A DNA stretch of 64,000 nucleotides from NCBI RefSeq assembly GCF_950295315.1, contig NC_080170.1, forward strand, positions 98,703,971 through 98,767,970, given 5' to 3'. Shown piece by piece: positions 1 through 11,627 of this stretch. Both the position numbers and the translations under genes were made by a program. The notes beneath the pieces were generated by a model, which was not told where the DNA came from, did no database searches, and was given only the letters and a program-made list of their open reading frames with translations. Source of the DNA: Erinaceus europaeus (Eukaryota > Chordata > Mammalia > Eulipotyphla > Erinaceidae). Position 1 is the first letter of the stretch. Every line of letters starts with the position of its first letter.

Positions 1-696
1 AGATATGGATCAGAGAAGGAAAGCATGACAAGCAAATCCAGAGATAATGCTTAAGAATCAGATATACAGATACTATTTTAGAGACTAATTACTTCATTTC
101 TGAATCAAAATCTTATCAGTGGACTTGCACATAGATCCTCGAATCTGGAACATGCTGGTAGCATTCTAAAGAAGACATATGAAGACAAATCTGAGATGAG
201 AACTCCAACATAGCTTGACAACAACATTGAGTATGTGTCTTCTTTCAGAAACTATGGTGCTTTTTTTTCTTTTTTTTTTTTTTTCCAGTTTTTCTGCTTG
301 AGAAACTGCAGGAAAAAAATGTATAGGGTATGTAGATCTAAGTAAATATGACTCAAAATTGATGATTTCTGTTGAAATTTGTTAAGGCCTTATTAGGCTT
401 ACAAATGCCCAAGTAAATTTATAAGGAAAGGAATAGTTTCCTTCAGATATTGTCACCATTTTGAAGAAGTAGAAATATTTGTCCTTGATTAATCAAAAAC
501 TTTTGAGGTGATTTCTCATGATTTGGTTAAGGTTTCAAACACTGATAAAGGTATATACAGGTAATAGTTGAGGCACATTTTTTATTATTACTGGTTTACT
601 ATTAGCTTACAACATTAAAGATTTCACGGATATACTTTAACTACAAGATGTATATGTGTGTACAACTCACCGTTAAAGTTCCTTTTCCTCCTCCAT
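1..696. other. AT-rich intergenic sequence
   Basis: I see no gene, intact repeat or RNA here. The stretch holds a poly(T) run near 260-284 and otherwise unique-looking AT-rich DNA. Confidence 0.6.
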
Positions 697-835
697 CTGA
701 TGTACTTAAATTATTTTGCATTGTTATATGAGTAAATAACAAAAAGAACTTTATAATATATAATATCATTCCAACCATCATTGTATTGACTTGATTCCCC
801 ATGAGTTTATGAGCACCTATATTTAATACATCCTA
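697..835 (+). repeat. Left arm of an inverted repeat
   Basis: This segment reappears in reverse complement at 2316-2425. Shared blocks include TGATGTACTTAAATTATTTT, a CATTCCAACCATCATTGTAT block and a CCATGAGTTTATGAGCACCT block. The left arm carries about 30 extra bases (around 733-768) that the right arm lacks. It matches none of the SINE or L1 families seen elsewhere in the window. Confidence 0.8.
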
Positions 836-1933
836 TTTTTCTAAAGTGTAAGAGACCTTTGAGTTACTATTGCTATATTTATCCCATTTTATTACATTTA
901 TCAGATTTTCTTCTTCTATGCCAATTCCCAAAAACTGTCTTATATGTTAGATTCCAAAAATATGTTGGTAAACACCATTAATTTAGTCTCACTAAACTGA
1001 ACACATACTGTCATCTTATGATAAGTATACTGGCTATTGAAAGAGAAGTTCTTATATCACTTTATTGATCAGTTGAATCAATACTGAAGTCAAATAAAGA
1101 ACTCAAATGACATCAACTTGAACATTATTAAATATTTAAATACATTTACTCCTGCTATGCCAATGTACGGATTTGGGTTTTTAATATGGTAAATACCAAA
1201 ATTAATATTATTCTTATTATTTGTTTAACTTTGTAATCTTTTTATTATTGTAGTTGACTGACTTTACATGGATTGTTTAGGGCCTGTCTCTGTGTGTATT
1301 GTTTTGTAAGTCAGCTGTTTAATTTCTTAAATGAAGACGTAATACAAGTAGAACATGAGCTGGCATTTTTCTATGTGTATTTAATAAAAGGCATATTTTT
1401 ATTAGTAAGAATACATTTCATAATTAACATTCTGAAGCACTTTACCCCAAAATTTAAAAAGTCAGAAGCATTTGCTACTTGTAAACAAGCAATATTTACA
1501 AATTATCCACATATTCACAGCTTAATGTCTGGAATACATGGACTAGGAAATAGAGGTCTCTGACTTAGCAACTTACTGCTAGTAATAAATATAACATTTT
1601 TAAATTTAGGACTATATATTTAAGAGGTTAAAAAAAACTAAGAACTTTCACTTGAGTTTTGTATAATGTATAAGCTTTTGTGCTATTCCAGAAAGGTGAC
1701 AAGACAAAGACAAAAACCAAAAACACAGAAATGATTATTTTCCATCTAAGTCAAATATGAGTAATTTTAATTAGTGTGTCAAATATAAATACAACTATAT
1801 TGCTGCACACAAATAATCAAATTAAGTTATACAAAGCCCTGATTGCCAAAGGAAAGTGGATAATTTAAGATGTAGAAAAATGACAATAAGAAATAAGCAG
1901 ATGTGAGGTATTGTTAAGACACTTAAGACAGAA
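836..1933. other. AT-rich intergenic sequence
   Basis: No gene or recognisable repeat is visible. A 96-codon open frame at 1273-1563 is AT-rich, has no recognisable domain and is probably chance. Confidence 0.55.
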
Positions 1934-2247
1934 GGGAGTCAGGAAGTAGGCAGATTGTTAAGCACACATGGTCCCTGCAAAGCGCAAGGACCCCGGTAAG
2001 AATCCTGGTTGGAGCCCCCGGCTCCCTACCTGCAGGGGAGTCACTTCACAGGTGGTGAAACAGGACCAGGACGGCAAATGTCTTTCTCTCCCCCTCTCTG
2101 TCTTCCCTTCCTCTCTCCATTTCTCTCTGTCCTAACAATGACGACATCAATAACAACAACAATAATAACTACAACCATAAAAAAACAAGGACAACAAAAG
2201 GGAACATAAATAAATAAATACTTTTTAAAATAAAAATTAAAAAAAAA
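1934..2247 (+). mobile_element. Hedgehog SINE, type 1
   Basis: The copy starts GGGAGTC, has a diverged B-box (GGTTGGAGCC), the ACCTGCAGGGGAGTC body block, a CT-rich segment and a CAA/AATAAATA tail. It is older than most type 1 copies, with an insertion near 2070. Confidence 0.88.
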
Positions 2248-2315
2248 ACAACAAACAGAAATGCTGTATTCGATTTTTGGAAATTTGAAGAGTATGAGAC
2301 TAAATCTACTGCCAA

Positions 2316-2425
2316 GAAAGTTAGGATGTATTTAATATAGGTGCTCATAAACTCATGGGGACTCAAGTCAATACAATGATGGTTGGAATGTTATTATATA
2401 CAATGCAAAATAATTTAAGTACATC
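2316..2425 (-). repeat. Right arm of an inverted repeat
   Basis: This is the reverse complement of 697-835, near-identical in the aligned blocks except for the missing ~30 bases. The arms lie about 1.5 kb apart with a type 1 SINE between them. Confidence 0.8.
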
Positions 2426-2439
2426 AGGACACTTCAGAA

Positions 2440-2919
2440 ACCCATAGTCTTCTCTCTCCCTTTTTTAAGCAGGAATCACCATGTGCCTTTTGGCATGCTT
2501 TTTTTTTTTTTCTTCTTAAATCGAAAGGGCAAAAGAAAATGCCAGTACACATGTTATGAGATTAATCGCAATTGAGTTGAGTTGATAACAAAAAAAAGTA
2601 TAGAAGAAAAGAGTGTGAAAGGTCAGATGTTGCTTTTAATTTTCAGATTTACTTTTTGGGGAAAAATCATATGAAGATAAGGTTTAAAAAGACGGGGAAA
2701 GGATAATAATTTGACTTAAACCAACGGTGAAAGCAGGTATTACAGTATTCCTTCTACAAAGTCAGCTCTATTGAGTCAGTGAAGTGGCTACTAGATCTTT
2801 GAACATGTAAGTGAACTTCTGCAAATCTGACACATGGCTGCTTCTGTAGGTGTCCAGGTCAGTGATGAGGACAGGAGGAACGATGAGTCTCAGAGTCAGC
2901 CTTGTAGGATAAGTGAAGA
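2440..2919. other. Unclassified intergenic sequence
   Basis: A poly(T) run lies near 2500-2511. Nothing else is recognised. Confidence 0.5.
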
Positions 2920-3074
2920 GGGTTGGTAAAATAGCTCACCTGAATAGTGTACTTCTTTGCCATGTGTGGAATCTAGGTTTGAGCCCAGCACCCATCACAG
3001 AAGAAAGCTTTAGCCCTATGATTTCTTTCACTTTTTCCATCTACCTCTCTTCCTCTCTGTATCTATCTTAAAAA
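2920..3074 (+). mobile_element. Diverged tRNA-like SINE, type 3
   Basis: A tRNA-like head (ATAGCTCACCTGAATAGTGT), a B-box relic (GGTTTGAGCCC) and a CT-rich body end directly at the NPM1 pseudogene in a TCTTAAAAA tail. Confidence 0.6.
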
Positions 3075-3712
3075 GTTCGTGACACTCCTGCCAAAAATGC
3101 ACAGAAATCCAACCAGAATGGGAAAGATTCGAAGCCTTCAACACCAAGATCAAAAGGTCAAGAGACCTTCAAAAAACAAGAAAAAACTCCAAAAACACCA
3201 AAAGGACCTAGTTCTGTAGAAGACATTAAAGCAAAAATGCAAGCCACTATAGAAAAAGGCGGCTCTCTTCCCAAAGTAGAAGCCAAGTTCATCAATTATG
3301 TGAAGAACTGCTTCCGAATGACTGACCAGGAGGCTATTCAAGACCTCTGGCAGTGGAGGAAGTCTCTTTAAGAAAACAGTTGAAACCATTTGTTAAAAAA
3401 GTTTTCTGTCTTATTTCATTTCTGTAACAATTGCTATCTGGCTGTCCTTTTTATAATGCAGAGTGAGAACGTTCCCTGCCGTGTCTGATAAATGTTGTCC
3501 AGGTTCCATGGCCAAGAATGTGTTGTCCAAAATGCCTGTGTAGTTTTTAACGATGGGACTCCACCCTTTGCTTGGTTCTTCTAAGTATGTGTGGAATGTT
3601 ATGATGGGACACAGTAGTATTGGTGGTCAGACAGATAGAAGTGGTGAGGAGACAAAAATATACATGTGAAATAAACTCAGTATTTTAATAAAAATAATAA
3701 TAATAAAAAAAT
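3075..3712 (+). pseudogene. NPM1: Processed pseudogene of nucleophosmin, 5'-truncated
   Basis: The open frame at 3075-3371 encodes 98 residues that I recognise as the C-terminal third of nucleophosmin, the nucleolar histone and ribosome-assembly chaperone. It covers the end of the basic linker and the C-terminal three-helix nucleic-acid-binding domain. The last residues, DLWQWRKSL, include the two tryptophans needed for nucleolar localisation. The frame is open to a normal stop and is followed by about 300 bases resembling the NPM1 3'UTR, an AATAAA at 3670-3675 and an A-rich tail. Upstream exons, introns and a promoter are absent, and the 5' end abuts a SINE. This is an L1-type retrocopy truncated at its 5' end. 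One serine of the linker is missing relative to the human protein as I remember it. It is not expected to make protein. Confidence 0.92.
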
Positions 3713-3814
3713 GCAAAATTAAAAAAAATGTAAGAGAATAGTGAAAATCGGGGACGTGTACTAAGACAAAGTCAGTTATTTGTTTATTTTAATAAATAAA
3801 TAAAATTTAAAAGA

Positions 3815-4008
3815 GGAGTTTGGGTGGTGACATGGTTCAGTGCATATGTTACAACGTGCAAGGACCTAGGTTCAAGCCCCCAGTCCCTACCTGTAGGGGG
3901 AAAGCTTTGTAAGTGGTGAAGCAGTGTTGCAGCTGTCTGTCTTCCTTTCTATCATGCCCTTCTTTGGTTGTGTCTATCCTGTAAATAAATAAATATAATA
4001 ATAAAATA
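3815..4008 (+). mobile_element. Hedgehog SINE, type 2
   Basis: The head GTTTGGGTGGTGACATGG, B-box AGGTTCAAGCC, body AAAGCTTTG and an AATAAATAAATATAAT tail are all present in order. Confidence 0.88.
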
Positions 4009-6079
4009 TATAAATATTCATAGTTACATCTAAATAAATCTTTTTATATGCCACTAGTTATATGAAAACTAGTTTCAGTTCCTTCCGGAGGAGGAACTTC
4101 TTAAAAATATGTAACCTAATGATGAAACAGGTGTTCATGAGCTATATTTATTTATAGACAGCACATTTATTGCTTCATTTTACCACTTTCATGTCTTAAG
4201 CCTTAAAAAAAATCACATGACTTTTCCTTTTAATAGAATTTACTCAATTGCCTGGAGTCACACACTAAGCTATGTTCTTTCTTTTCACAGGAAACCTCTA
4301 GCTGATCTTAAAGGCCACAAGGGCAACATGTAGATATTTCTTTTGAAGCATTAAAGTGAAGGAAAAAAATGTAGTTTCCAGCAAGTAATAGATATAAACA
4401 AAATGAGGACCCCAGAAGTGAGTTCTAGCAATCATGTTCCTGCTGAAAACCCATAAAGCTAAGTGTCTTTCAAGCCATGTAATATCCTTTCTAAATCTTC
4501 TAGAGCACGCATATCATTCTACCATTTGGCAATCTTTAAACCAGATGAGGATCAGTGTTTGAAGTATGGTCCATCATACTTTCTTATTACAGAAGCATTG
4601 GGTAACAAATGTCTCTGCAACAGATTTAAAGAGAATCCATTATGCAAATGTAATAATACCCACATAAAGTTCTTGATGTTACAGTTTAGCATCATGTATC
4701 AGGCCAACTTTAAGAATTTCCCAAAATAAGTTTGTTCAAACAAGAGAAAGCATAAAATAGATGTAGCCATTGTGATAAAATGGACCAAGGATACTGAAAT
4801 ATCTCTTTGAAAAAAATTTTCGCAGAGTATGATTAAGGCAGTTTTCCTTTTTTTTTTTTTTTTTTTTTTTTAATGGAAAGACTTTTTTTTTCTTGCCTAC
4901 TTTTCTGATCACTTATTCTTTCTAAAATATCTTCCTGTGGATCACATGGATGTGAATATAACCATCTATATAAAGGATACACTTATGCATGTAGATACAC
5001 AGACAAAAATATTTCTTAGATCCTACTTTCCTCTAGCTGGTTAAAAAACCAACACTTCTTTTGTTGTGACATTTTAGAATGGATATATTAAGCTGAACTA
5101 TTATTTTTATCACATGATATTATCATTTAGTATATTCAGTAATTTTATAGAGAAAATAAGGATAAAGCAGATAAACATAATTGTCAGTTTCTACAGTTGG
5201 CATTGAAAAAAAATAACCTGCTGTCAGACATGAGAGTATCTGTTTCTGATTCATCTCTGCAGATGGCAGTTGGCAACCTTGTAATGGCCTTCAAACTGCT
5301 CATTGCATAATTCCAGAAAGATCCCAAATGTCTACAACATTCTGGAAATAACCCAGTACTCTAACATCAGTAGCTTTTAAAAAGCAGCATCTGCCTTGCT
5401 TCTCTCAGTACAAATATTGTGTCTTTGTCTTTTTTTTTTTTTTCCTTTTTTTAACATTACTCATAATCACACTACAGAACTCCTAGACTTTTCCTCAGAT
5501 CTGGAATCTAATATCCTCTACACATTGCCTTTTCTGTTCCATCTGTCACTCCTCTTGAGCTCCTGAAACTTTCTACTCTGCCTGCAACAACTATTAAACT
5601 TCTCTAAATTAGTAAGTAACCTCTTTTGTGAAAGTTTCCCCGCACTCTAAGGAAAAATGGACCACTTAATTCAGCTAACACAAACAATGATTGTTTTATC
5701 ACCCATGCTTTGGGGACCACTGGGCTTGAAAATGAGCTTTATGTTTTCAAATCTGTGCCTTCTGTCATGAAATCATGTCACAATCTTTAAGTAGTTACTG
5801 GTAGTCATAGAATTCCTACGCTATTCAGGTGACTGCTCCCATTAGTATTCGAAACTTCCTTCTTGGTGATTTCTGTATCCATGTACATAATCCAACTAAA
5901 GCCGTACAGTCAGTACCATAATTTATTCTCTTCCAGTGACCTTCTTCTACCACTCTCCTCCATCGTATTTAATTTTAGCCCCTCTGATCTCATTTTTCAT
6001 CCTATGACACAATTACATACAGGCAACAGACATGCTTACACATTACAGATTTGGACTTCCTCCTACTACTTCTGACTAC
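4009..6079. other. Intergenic sequence, no supported gene
   Basis: This 2-kb stretch contains poly(T) runs near 4850-4872 and 5430-5443. An 88-codon open frame at 4463-4729 is of unknown meaning: it has no recognisable domain, no retrogene tail and AT-rich codon use. The block at 5470-6080 is CT-rich and may be more of the neighbouring L2, but I cannot align it by eye. Confidence 0.5.
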
Positions 6080-6310
6080 ATATCGCCCTGCAGATCTTCT
6101 TAAGACTTGTTGCTTCAACCTCTATAAATTTTAATTCATTTGTCATCTTCTCAGTGAGTCAGTCTTTTTCCAATTTAAAACTGAAAATTGTACTTGTCCC
6201 TGCATCCCTTATCTCCCTTTCTTGATTTATGTCTTATATAATAATTCACACCATCTGAAAAATACTATATATTTTGGTTATTTTGGACATTTGTGTTAGC
6301 CTCAGTCTGA
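6080..6310 (+). mobile_element. Ancient L2 LINE 3' fragment
   Basis: The order of short blocks fits the 3' part of the mammalian L2 consensus: CTGCAGATCTTCTTAAG, TCATCTTCTCAGTGAG, CCATCTGAAAAATACTATAT and an ATTTTGGTTATTTTG-like block. It is highly diverged, so this is a remnant shared with other mammals. The assignment is by remembered consensus. Confidence 0.6.
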
Positions 6311-7169
6311 CACTTTAAATATAGATTTTAGTAGGGGAAAGGCTGAAAGGGAGTAACTCTCCTTGCCTCCTCTAAAGTCAGATCTACAATAGAATTGGGA
6401 TAAATCTATACCAGAAACAGCCTGAGTTCTACTTATTTACAATGAGAACTCTCATTGTAAAGGGCATGGAAAGACCATCCAGGAGCAGAAGAGGTGTACT
6501 ACAACTTGGTAAGAGTAAGACCCTAGAGCAGGATCAGCAGGGTCTCTCTACTTCTTCCCTTTCAGTTTGTCTCTGTACAAAAGTGACTAAATTCAGTAAA
6601 TACACAAAAATAAATAATGTTTAAGAATACCACCCTTTCAAAGGTAAAATAGAAAATAACACTTAACTAGGTGTGATCTACTGAAGTAGAATAAAGGTTT
6701 CTGAAGGAGTGAGGTGGGAAAGCTACAAAGGCAGGTGGGGACTGAATGTCTTATGGTACAGGAATTAGGCAAGTTGGACCATGTGGTTGGTGTGCTGGGG
6801 AGGTAAGATATTACATACCTGTGATAAGAGCAGTTTTTTAAATCACCATTTCTTCAATAGAATAATCTATATATTTTAAATCACAAATTGTCTGCTCCTA
6901 TTGGTTGACATAGTTTGAATGGGAGAAACTACATTTCAAAGCAAAACCTGTGTTATTGGAATCTTGTAATTCAGTATATCATATTATCAAATGTACATAA
7001 TCTTGTCAGTTAAGTAGAAATTTGGCCTTTTTGTGAAACAGGTGAGGTAAGACTCAAAAAGTGTGAAGTCTGAGGGATATATGTGTGTGTATACACATAC
7101 ATATTATTTTTTTACGGAGTAGTTTGACAATTAATACTTCTTTTTTTAAAAGTGATTTTTTAAAAATAT
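6311..7169. other. Unclassified intergenic sequence
   Basis: No gene or clear repeat. A short GT/CA alternation lies at 7080-7105. Confidence 0.5.
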
Positions 7170-7361
7170 TTTTTAATTTTATTTATTTTATTGGTTAGTA
7201 CAGAGAGAAATTGAGAGGGAAAGAGGAGGGAGAGAGAGATAGAGAAAGAAACTGAGACCGTAGCACCAATGCTTTATTCAGTGTGGTGGAGATCAGGCTC
7301 AAACCTGGGTTGTACACATGGCAAAGGAGCACACTGTCCAAGTGAGCTATTTTTCTGGTCC
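7170..7361 (-). mobile_element. tRNA-like SINE, type 3
   Basis: Read in reverse, the element has GGGACCAGAAAAATAGCTCA at its head and AACCCAGGTTTGAGCCTGAT around the B-box, then a CT-rich body and an A-rich end. Confidence 0.75.
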
Positions 7362-7721
7362 CTATGGTTACTATTCCTACATAGAAGAGAAGTAGTGAAT
7401 AAAACATATAAAATAACATTAGACTAAAATATGTCTTGGGACTATACTAATCAAACTATTTTTTTTTTAATTTACAAATAATTGAACTGTGGATTCTAAA
7501 TTTCAGATTCTGAAATAAAAGAGCTAGAGGACTACCAAAAAATTACTGTCATAAAGCAATATTCTTAGCATTATTTAACAAACCAAGTCATTATGATAAT
7601 ACCCTCTGGGTAAATCATTAAGAAGTAAGCAACAAGAGTAGTGTGAGAAATGGGAAGAAAACTGGTATTGCAGAAATTAGTGAAATATATAAGCATATTC
7701 TTTAAAAAATAATGTTATTTC
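7362..7721. other. Unclassified intergenic sequence
   Basis: About 360 bases of AT-rich sequence lie between two SINEs, with nothing recognisable. Confidence 0.5.
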
Positions 7722-7927
7722 CGGGCAGGGTGGTGGCTACCTGGCTGAGCGCACGTGTTACAATGCGCAGGGACCAGGGTTTGAGCCCCCATCCCCCGCC
7801 CCCACCTATAGGGGGAAAGCTTTACCAGTGGTGAAGCAGGGCAGCAGGTGTCTCTGTCTCTCTACCTCTCTATCACCTTCCCTTCCTCTTGATTTCTGGT
7901 TGTCTCTATCCAATAAATAAAGAAATT
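7722..7927 (+). mobile_element. Hedgehog SINE, type 2
   Basis: The head GGGCAGGGTGGTGGCTACCT, B-box GGTTTGAGCCC, body GGGGGAAAGCTTTACC and a CCAATAAATAAAG tail mark a nearly full copy. It lies 20 bases from an inverted type 2 copy. Confidence 0.9.
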
Positions 7928-7947
7928 TAAAAAGTAAAAAATGATGT

Positions 7948-8150
7948 TTTTTTTTTATTTCTTTAGGATAGAGACAGAAATTGAGAGGGCAGAGGGAGAC
8001 AGAGGTGGAGAGAGAGAGAGAGACAGAGGCCTGTAGCACTATTCCATTGCTCATGAAGCTTTCCTCTACAGTTGGGGACCAGAGGTTTGAACCCAGGTCC
8101 TTGCACATTCTGATATGTGCACTCTACTAGGTGCATCACTACCCATTCAT
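7948..8150 (-). mobile_element. Hedgehog SINE, type 2
   Basis: The reverse-strand copy has the GGATAGAGACAGAAATTGAG tail-side block, then GAAGCTTTCC, GAACCCAGGTCCTTG and a head ending near 8150. It forms a tail-to-tail inverted pair with 7722-7927. Confidence 0.87.
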
Positions 8151-8159
8151 ATATATTTC

Positions 8160-8790
8160 TTTTAATATTTATTTTGTGCACCATCATTATTGTTGGGGCT
8201 CAGTGCTTGTATAATAATTTCACAGCTCTTGGAAGTCATTATTTTTTCTTTCTTCCTAATAGAGAGAGAGAAAAAGACATAGAGACAGAGACAGGTAAAG
8301 TGAAAGAGACAGATGGGGGGTCGGGTGGTAGTGCAGCAGATTAAGCACACGTGGTCTTTGCAAAGCGCAAGGACCAGCATAAGGATCTCAGTCTTCCCAC
8401 CCCATGCCGCTGCTCCTCACCTGCAGGAGAGTCACTTCACAGATGGTGAAGCAGGTCTTCAAGTGTCTATCTTTCTCTCCCCCTCTCTGTCTTCCCCTCC
8501 TTCCTCTCTGTCTTATCCAAGAACGACAACGTCAGTAATAACAACAGTAACTACAACAACAATAAAAAATGGCAACAAAAGGGAAAATAAATAAAATTTA
8601 TTAAAAAAAAGAGGAGACAGATAAATAAGGAAAGAGTGAGAGAGGAGGAAAAGAAAAAGAGACATCTACAGCACTACTCTACCACTCTGAAGCTCTCACT
8701 CTGCAGTTGGGAGCAAGGGGCTTGAACCAGAGTCTTTTACACGCTGATCTGTGTACTCTATCAGATGCCCCACTGCCTGGATACTAAATA
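8160..8790 (-). mobile_element. Minus-strand SINE split by a plus-strand SINE
   Basis: The A/GA-rich tail side (8160-8313) and the head side (8609-8790, with GCTTGAACCAG and GCCCCACTGCCTGG) are parts of one old minus-strand element. They are separated by the type 1 SINE at 8314-8608. A GAGACAGAT repeat on both sides is the TSD of the inner element. Confidence 0.75.
8314..8608 (+). mobile_element. Hedgehog SINE, type 1 (nested)
   Basis: The head GGGGGGTCGGGTGGTAGTGC, the ACCTGCAGGAGAGTCACTTC block, the CAA-rich region and an AATAAA tail are present. It is flanked by GAGACAGAT on both sides and lies inside an older minus-strand SINE. Confidence 0.9.
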
Positions 8791-10279
8791 CATTTTAATG
8801 AATGAATGCATGCAAAAATTAAGGCTCAAAGGTACTAAAATGGATTATTGTTATTGAGATATAATGACATATGATATCTATTCATATCCTAGTAGGCATC
8901 TAATATTTAGTAAGTCCTTTCATCACACAAACATAATTTTAAAAAGAGAATTTTGGAGACATAAACAAATTCTGTTAATATGACCTCACGGGAACTACTT
9001 AATGTGCTGGCACTTTGTCTCTCCCTCTTGATAATGGGGATAATTGCACTATACTTGCTACTTAAGTAGCATATTGAGTTCCTGTTGCTAAATGACATAG
9101 ATTCATAGTCTAAGATATGTCCTCTGTGCACACAATGTCATTATTGCCAATTTAATGATTTTTATAGTTTCATAAAGAGTATCTTTGTGGCCACTTTGAA
9201 GATTTATAAGGTTTGTTTTCATTTGGAAATGCTTGTCTGAGAATTAGTGTGAATGGAGTAGGAGAGCCAAGGGTTTGTTAGACATTTAAGGACAGCACTG
9301 TAAATGGTAATTACAAATTTGACATTTTTTTCCCTGTGAAATATAACCTTTCATTTACATCTCATTTCTAGCTTTGATATATGGCTTTTCTGTAATAGAG
9401 AGTGTGTTTAACACCACCTGTTAGAAATATATATATTAAATATATTAAGCTCATGAAAGAAACAGTATGAGTTCAAAGTTAAATGATATGGTGTTCTATG
9501 CAATGTACATGGAAGAATAATACATCTTTATTGTACCTCCTATTGTACACTGAACCTAGTAATAGAGTAACTAGTGAAGAGTATGGGCTAACAAATGGAG
9601 TAGACTGAAATTGCCAGAAATTACCTTCTATTAATTCTTACTTGTCCATTTAGAAGAAACAATATTTTAGCATAAATTGTCAGAGAATATTTATCTAAAT
9701 CTAATGATTATAGTTTTTAAAAGCACAATCACCCCTTTAGAATTTATAATATGATTACAAAAGTTAGCTTGAGGAAATTGATTCTGTACCATGGAAAGTG
9801 AATTGTACTTTGAGTTTGTATGTGGGATTTAATTGGGTGGGGAGTATAAAACATTCCTTATACTTTCTTGGACTATAAATTGCTTACTATGTCAACAGAT
9901 CTCCCTCAAAGTTAAGAAATTATTAAATCATAGTCTTTCTATTGTTTTAAGCACTACTAAGTCAACCTAAACATGATGGAATTTTTTCATCACTTTGACT
10001 AGCAAATACATTATGAGCCTCACAAATTTATTGGACAAGAAAACTATACACTTGAGTTTTTAGGAAAATACAACTGAGACGTTGACCTACAGGCACATTT
10101 TAAAACTAGGATATATATTGTTTTTAGGAAATGACTGTATATAAAATATAGAGAAGCATATTTCAAATTTAAGTTGATGATAATTAACTAGTAATCAGTT
10201 TCATAAATTCTGCCCACAACTGTTACTAAAATTTTTAAATTATATTCCTGAGAACATTGCAAAGAACTGGTTTTCTTTT
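8791..10279. other. AT-rich intergenic sequence
   Basis: About 1.5 kb with no gene, SINE or L1 segment that I can recognise. It is the longest repeat-poor stretch in the first 13 kb. Confidence 0.5.
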
Positions 10280-10488
10280 TTTAGTATTTTCTGTCTTCTT
10301 TTCTTTCTTCAGATAAAGGCAGAGAGAAACTGAGATGGAATAGGGGAGACAGAGAAGAGAGAAAGGGCACTGCTTCACAGCTCAAGAAGCTTCCCTCAGC
10401 ATGTGGGGACTGAAGGGCTAAACCTAGGTCCTTGTGCATTGCATTGTAACACATGCACTTTGACACATGTATTACCACCAAGTCCCAG
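10280..10488 (-). mobile_element. Hedgehog SINE, type 2
   Basis: The reverse-strand copy has a GATAAAGGCAGAGAGAAACT block, GAAGCTTCCC, a CCTAGGTCCTTGTGCATT block and a head ending CCACCAAGTCCC. It is diverged. Confidence 0.82.
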
Positions 10489-11279
10489 AACATGTCTACT
10501 AATACAATAATTTACTATGGAGCCCTGACATGTTTTTATTTTTGCTCTTTTCTTTCCCTGGAAGATCATTCAACTTATCCTTATCTGTCAAATCTCACCT
10601 ATCTTCCCAACAGTCAATAACTTTTCAAAAAAAAAAAAAATGACAGAGGAAGAATAGTAGACAAAATCTCTGTCCCTAATATTGTTGAAGTTTTTAAGGG
10701 GTGGGGATTATAAGAAAGCACTCAATGACACAGAAATGATTTTTTTTTCATTGTTACTACACACTTCGTAAATCTGCAAAAAGAATTAGCATTATTGAAA
10801 TAAATAAATACAAAAATTATATCTCCAAAATTTAAAGACAGATATTTTGATGGAAAACACTGGAGATATCTGCTTTCTCTAACAGAAATTACTTTTGCTT
10901 CTTATTTTTAGGCTATGGCACATGTGAGCTAACAAAACATGGGAAAGTCTGTGGGTAGCTGATCTACTTTCTTCTCAGTAAGAGATCCAAATCACCCAAG
11001 CATCAGTAACTTTTTTCCTAAGTCGAAACAAAAGTGTTCTGAAACTGAGGTATAGATTGCTCTACAGAGGTACAGAGAAAAGCACCCCCCACCTTGGGTA
11101 AATTTTATCTTCAAGAATCAACAACTTTTAGAGAAAAAATATGTATCTATAATCAGTAACACCTGCAAGTACCAGGTATTATTACTGAATAAATTTATTT
11201 CTAAGATATCTCAAATAATTTTTTTAGAAAAGTTTCTAATCATGGATAAAAATCTCAGTGAGAAAAAAAGATGTTTGAG
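10489..11279. other. Unclassified intergenic sequence
   Basis: It contains a poly(A) run near 10627-10639 and a poly(T) run near 10740. No coding signal is visible. Confidence 0.5.
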
Positions 11280-11491
11280 ATTTATTAATTTATTTTGGAT
11301 AGAGACAAAAAGAAATTGAGAGGGAGAAGGGAGAGGTCAAGTGAAAAAGAAACACCTATAGCAATTCTTTACCCTTTGTGAAGCCCCCCCACACACACAC
11401 ACACACTGCATGTGGGCCCCTGGAGCTTTACCCTGAGTCCTTGTGCATAGACAAGTGTATGTACCTGCTGTGCAATCATCTGGCCACTGAA
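11280..11491 (-). mobile_element. Hedgehog SINE, type 2, with internal (CA)n
   Basis: TTGGATAGAGACAAAAAGAA opens the tail side, and CTTTACCCTGAGTCCTTGTG and CATCTGGCC close the head side. A run of about eight CA units at 11391-11406 has grown inside the body. Confidence 0.78.
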
Positions 11492-11627
11492 ATTGAGATT
11501 TTAATGTCTCTCCAATATGTGAGTATAATAACTCTGCATAGTGGTTATTTAGATCAGAAGTTAAATCACACACACATATATATGTGTATATATATATATG
11601 AACTCAACATTGATTTTTAACTTTTTT

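Noticed and set aside
3075..3371. NPM1 remnant as a functional gene
   Set aside because: It has no start, introns, promoter or N-terminal oligomerisation domain, and it ends in an A-rich retrocopy tail.
3150..3389. 79-codon frame on the minus strand over the NPM1 remnant
   Set aside because: It is the antisense shadow of the NPM1-derived frame, which has clear protein homology on the plus strand.
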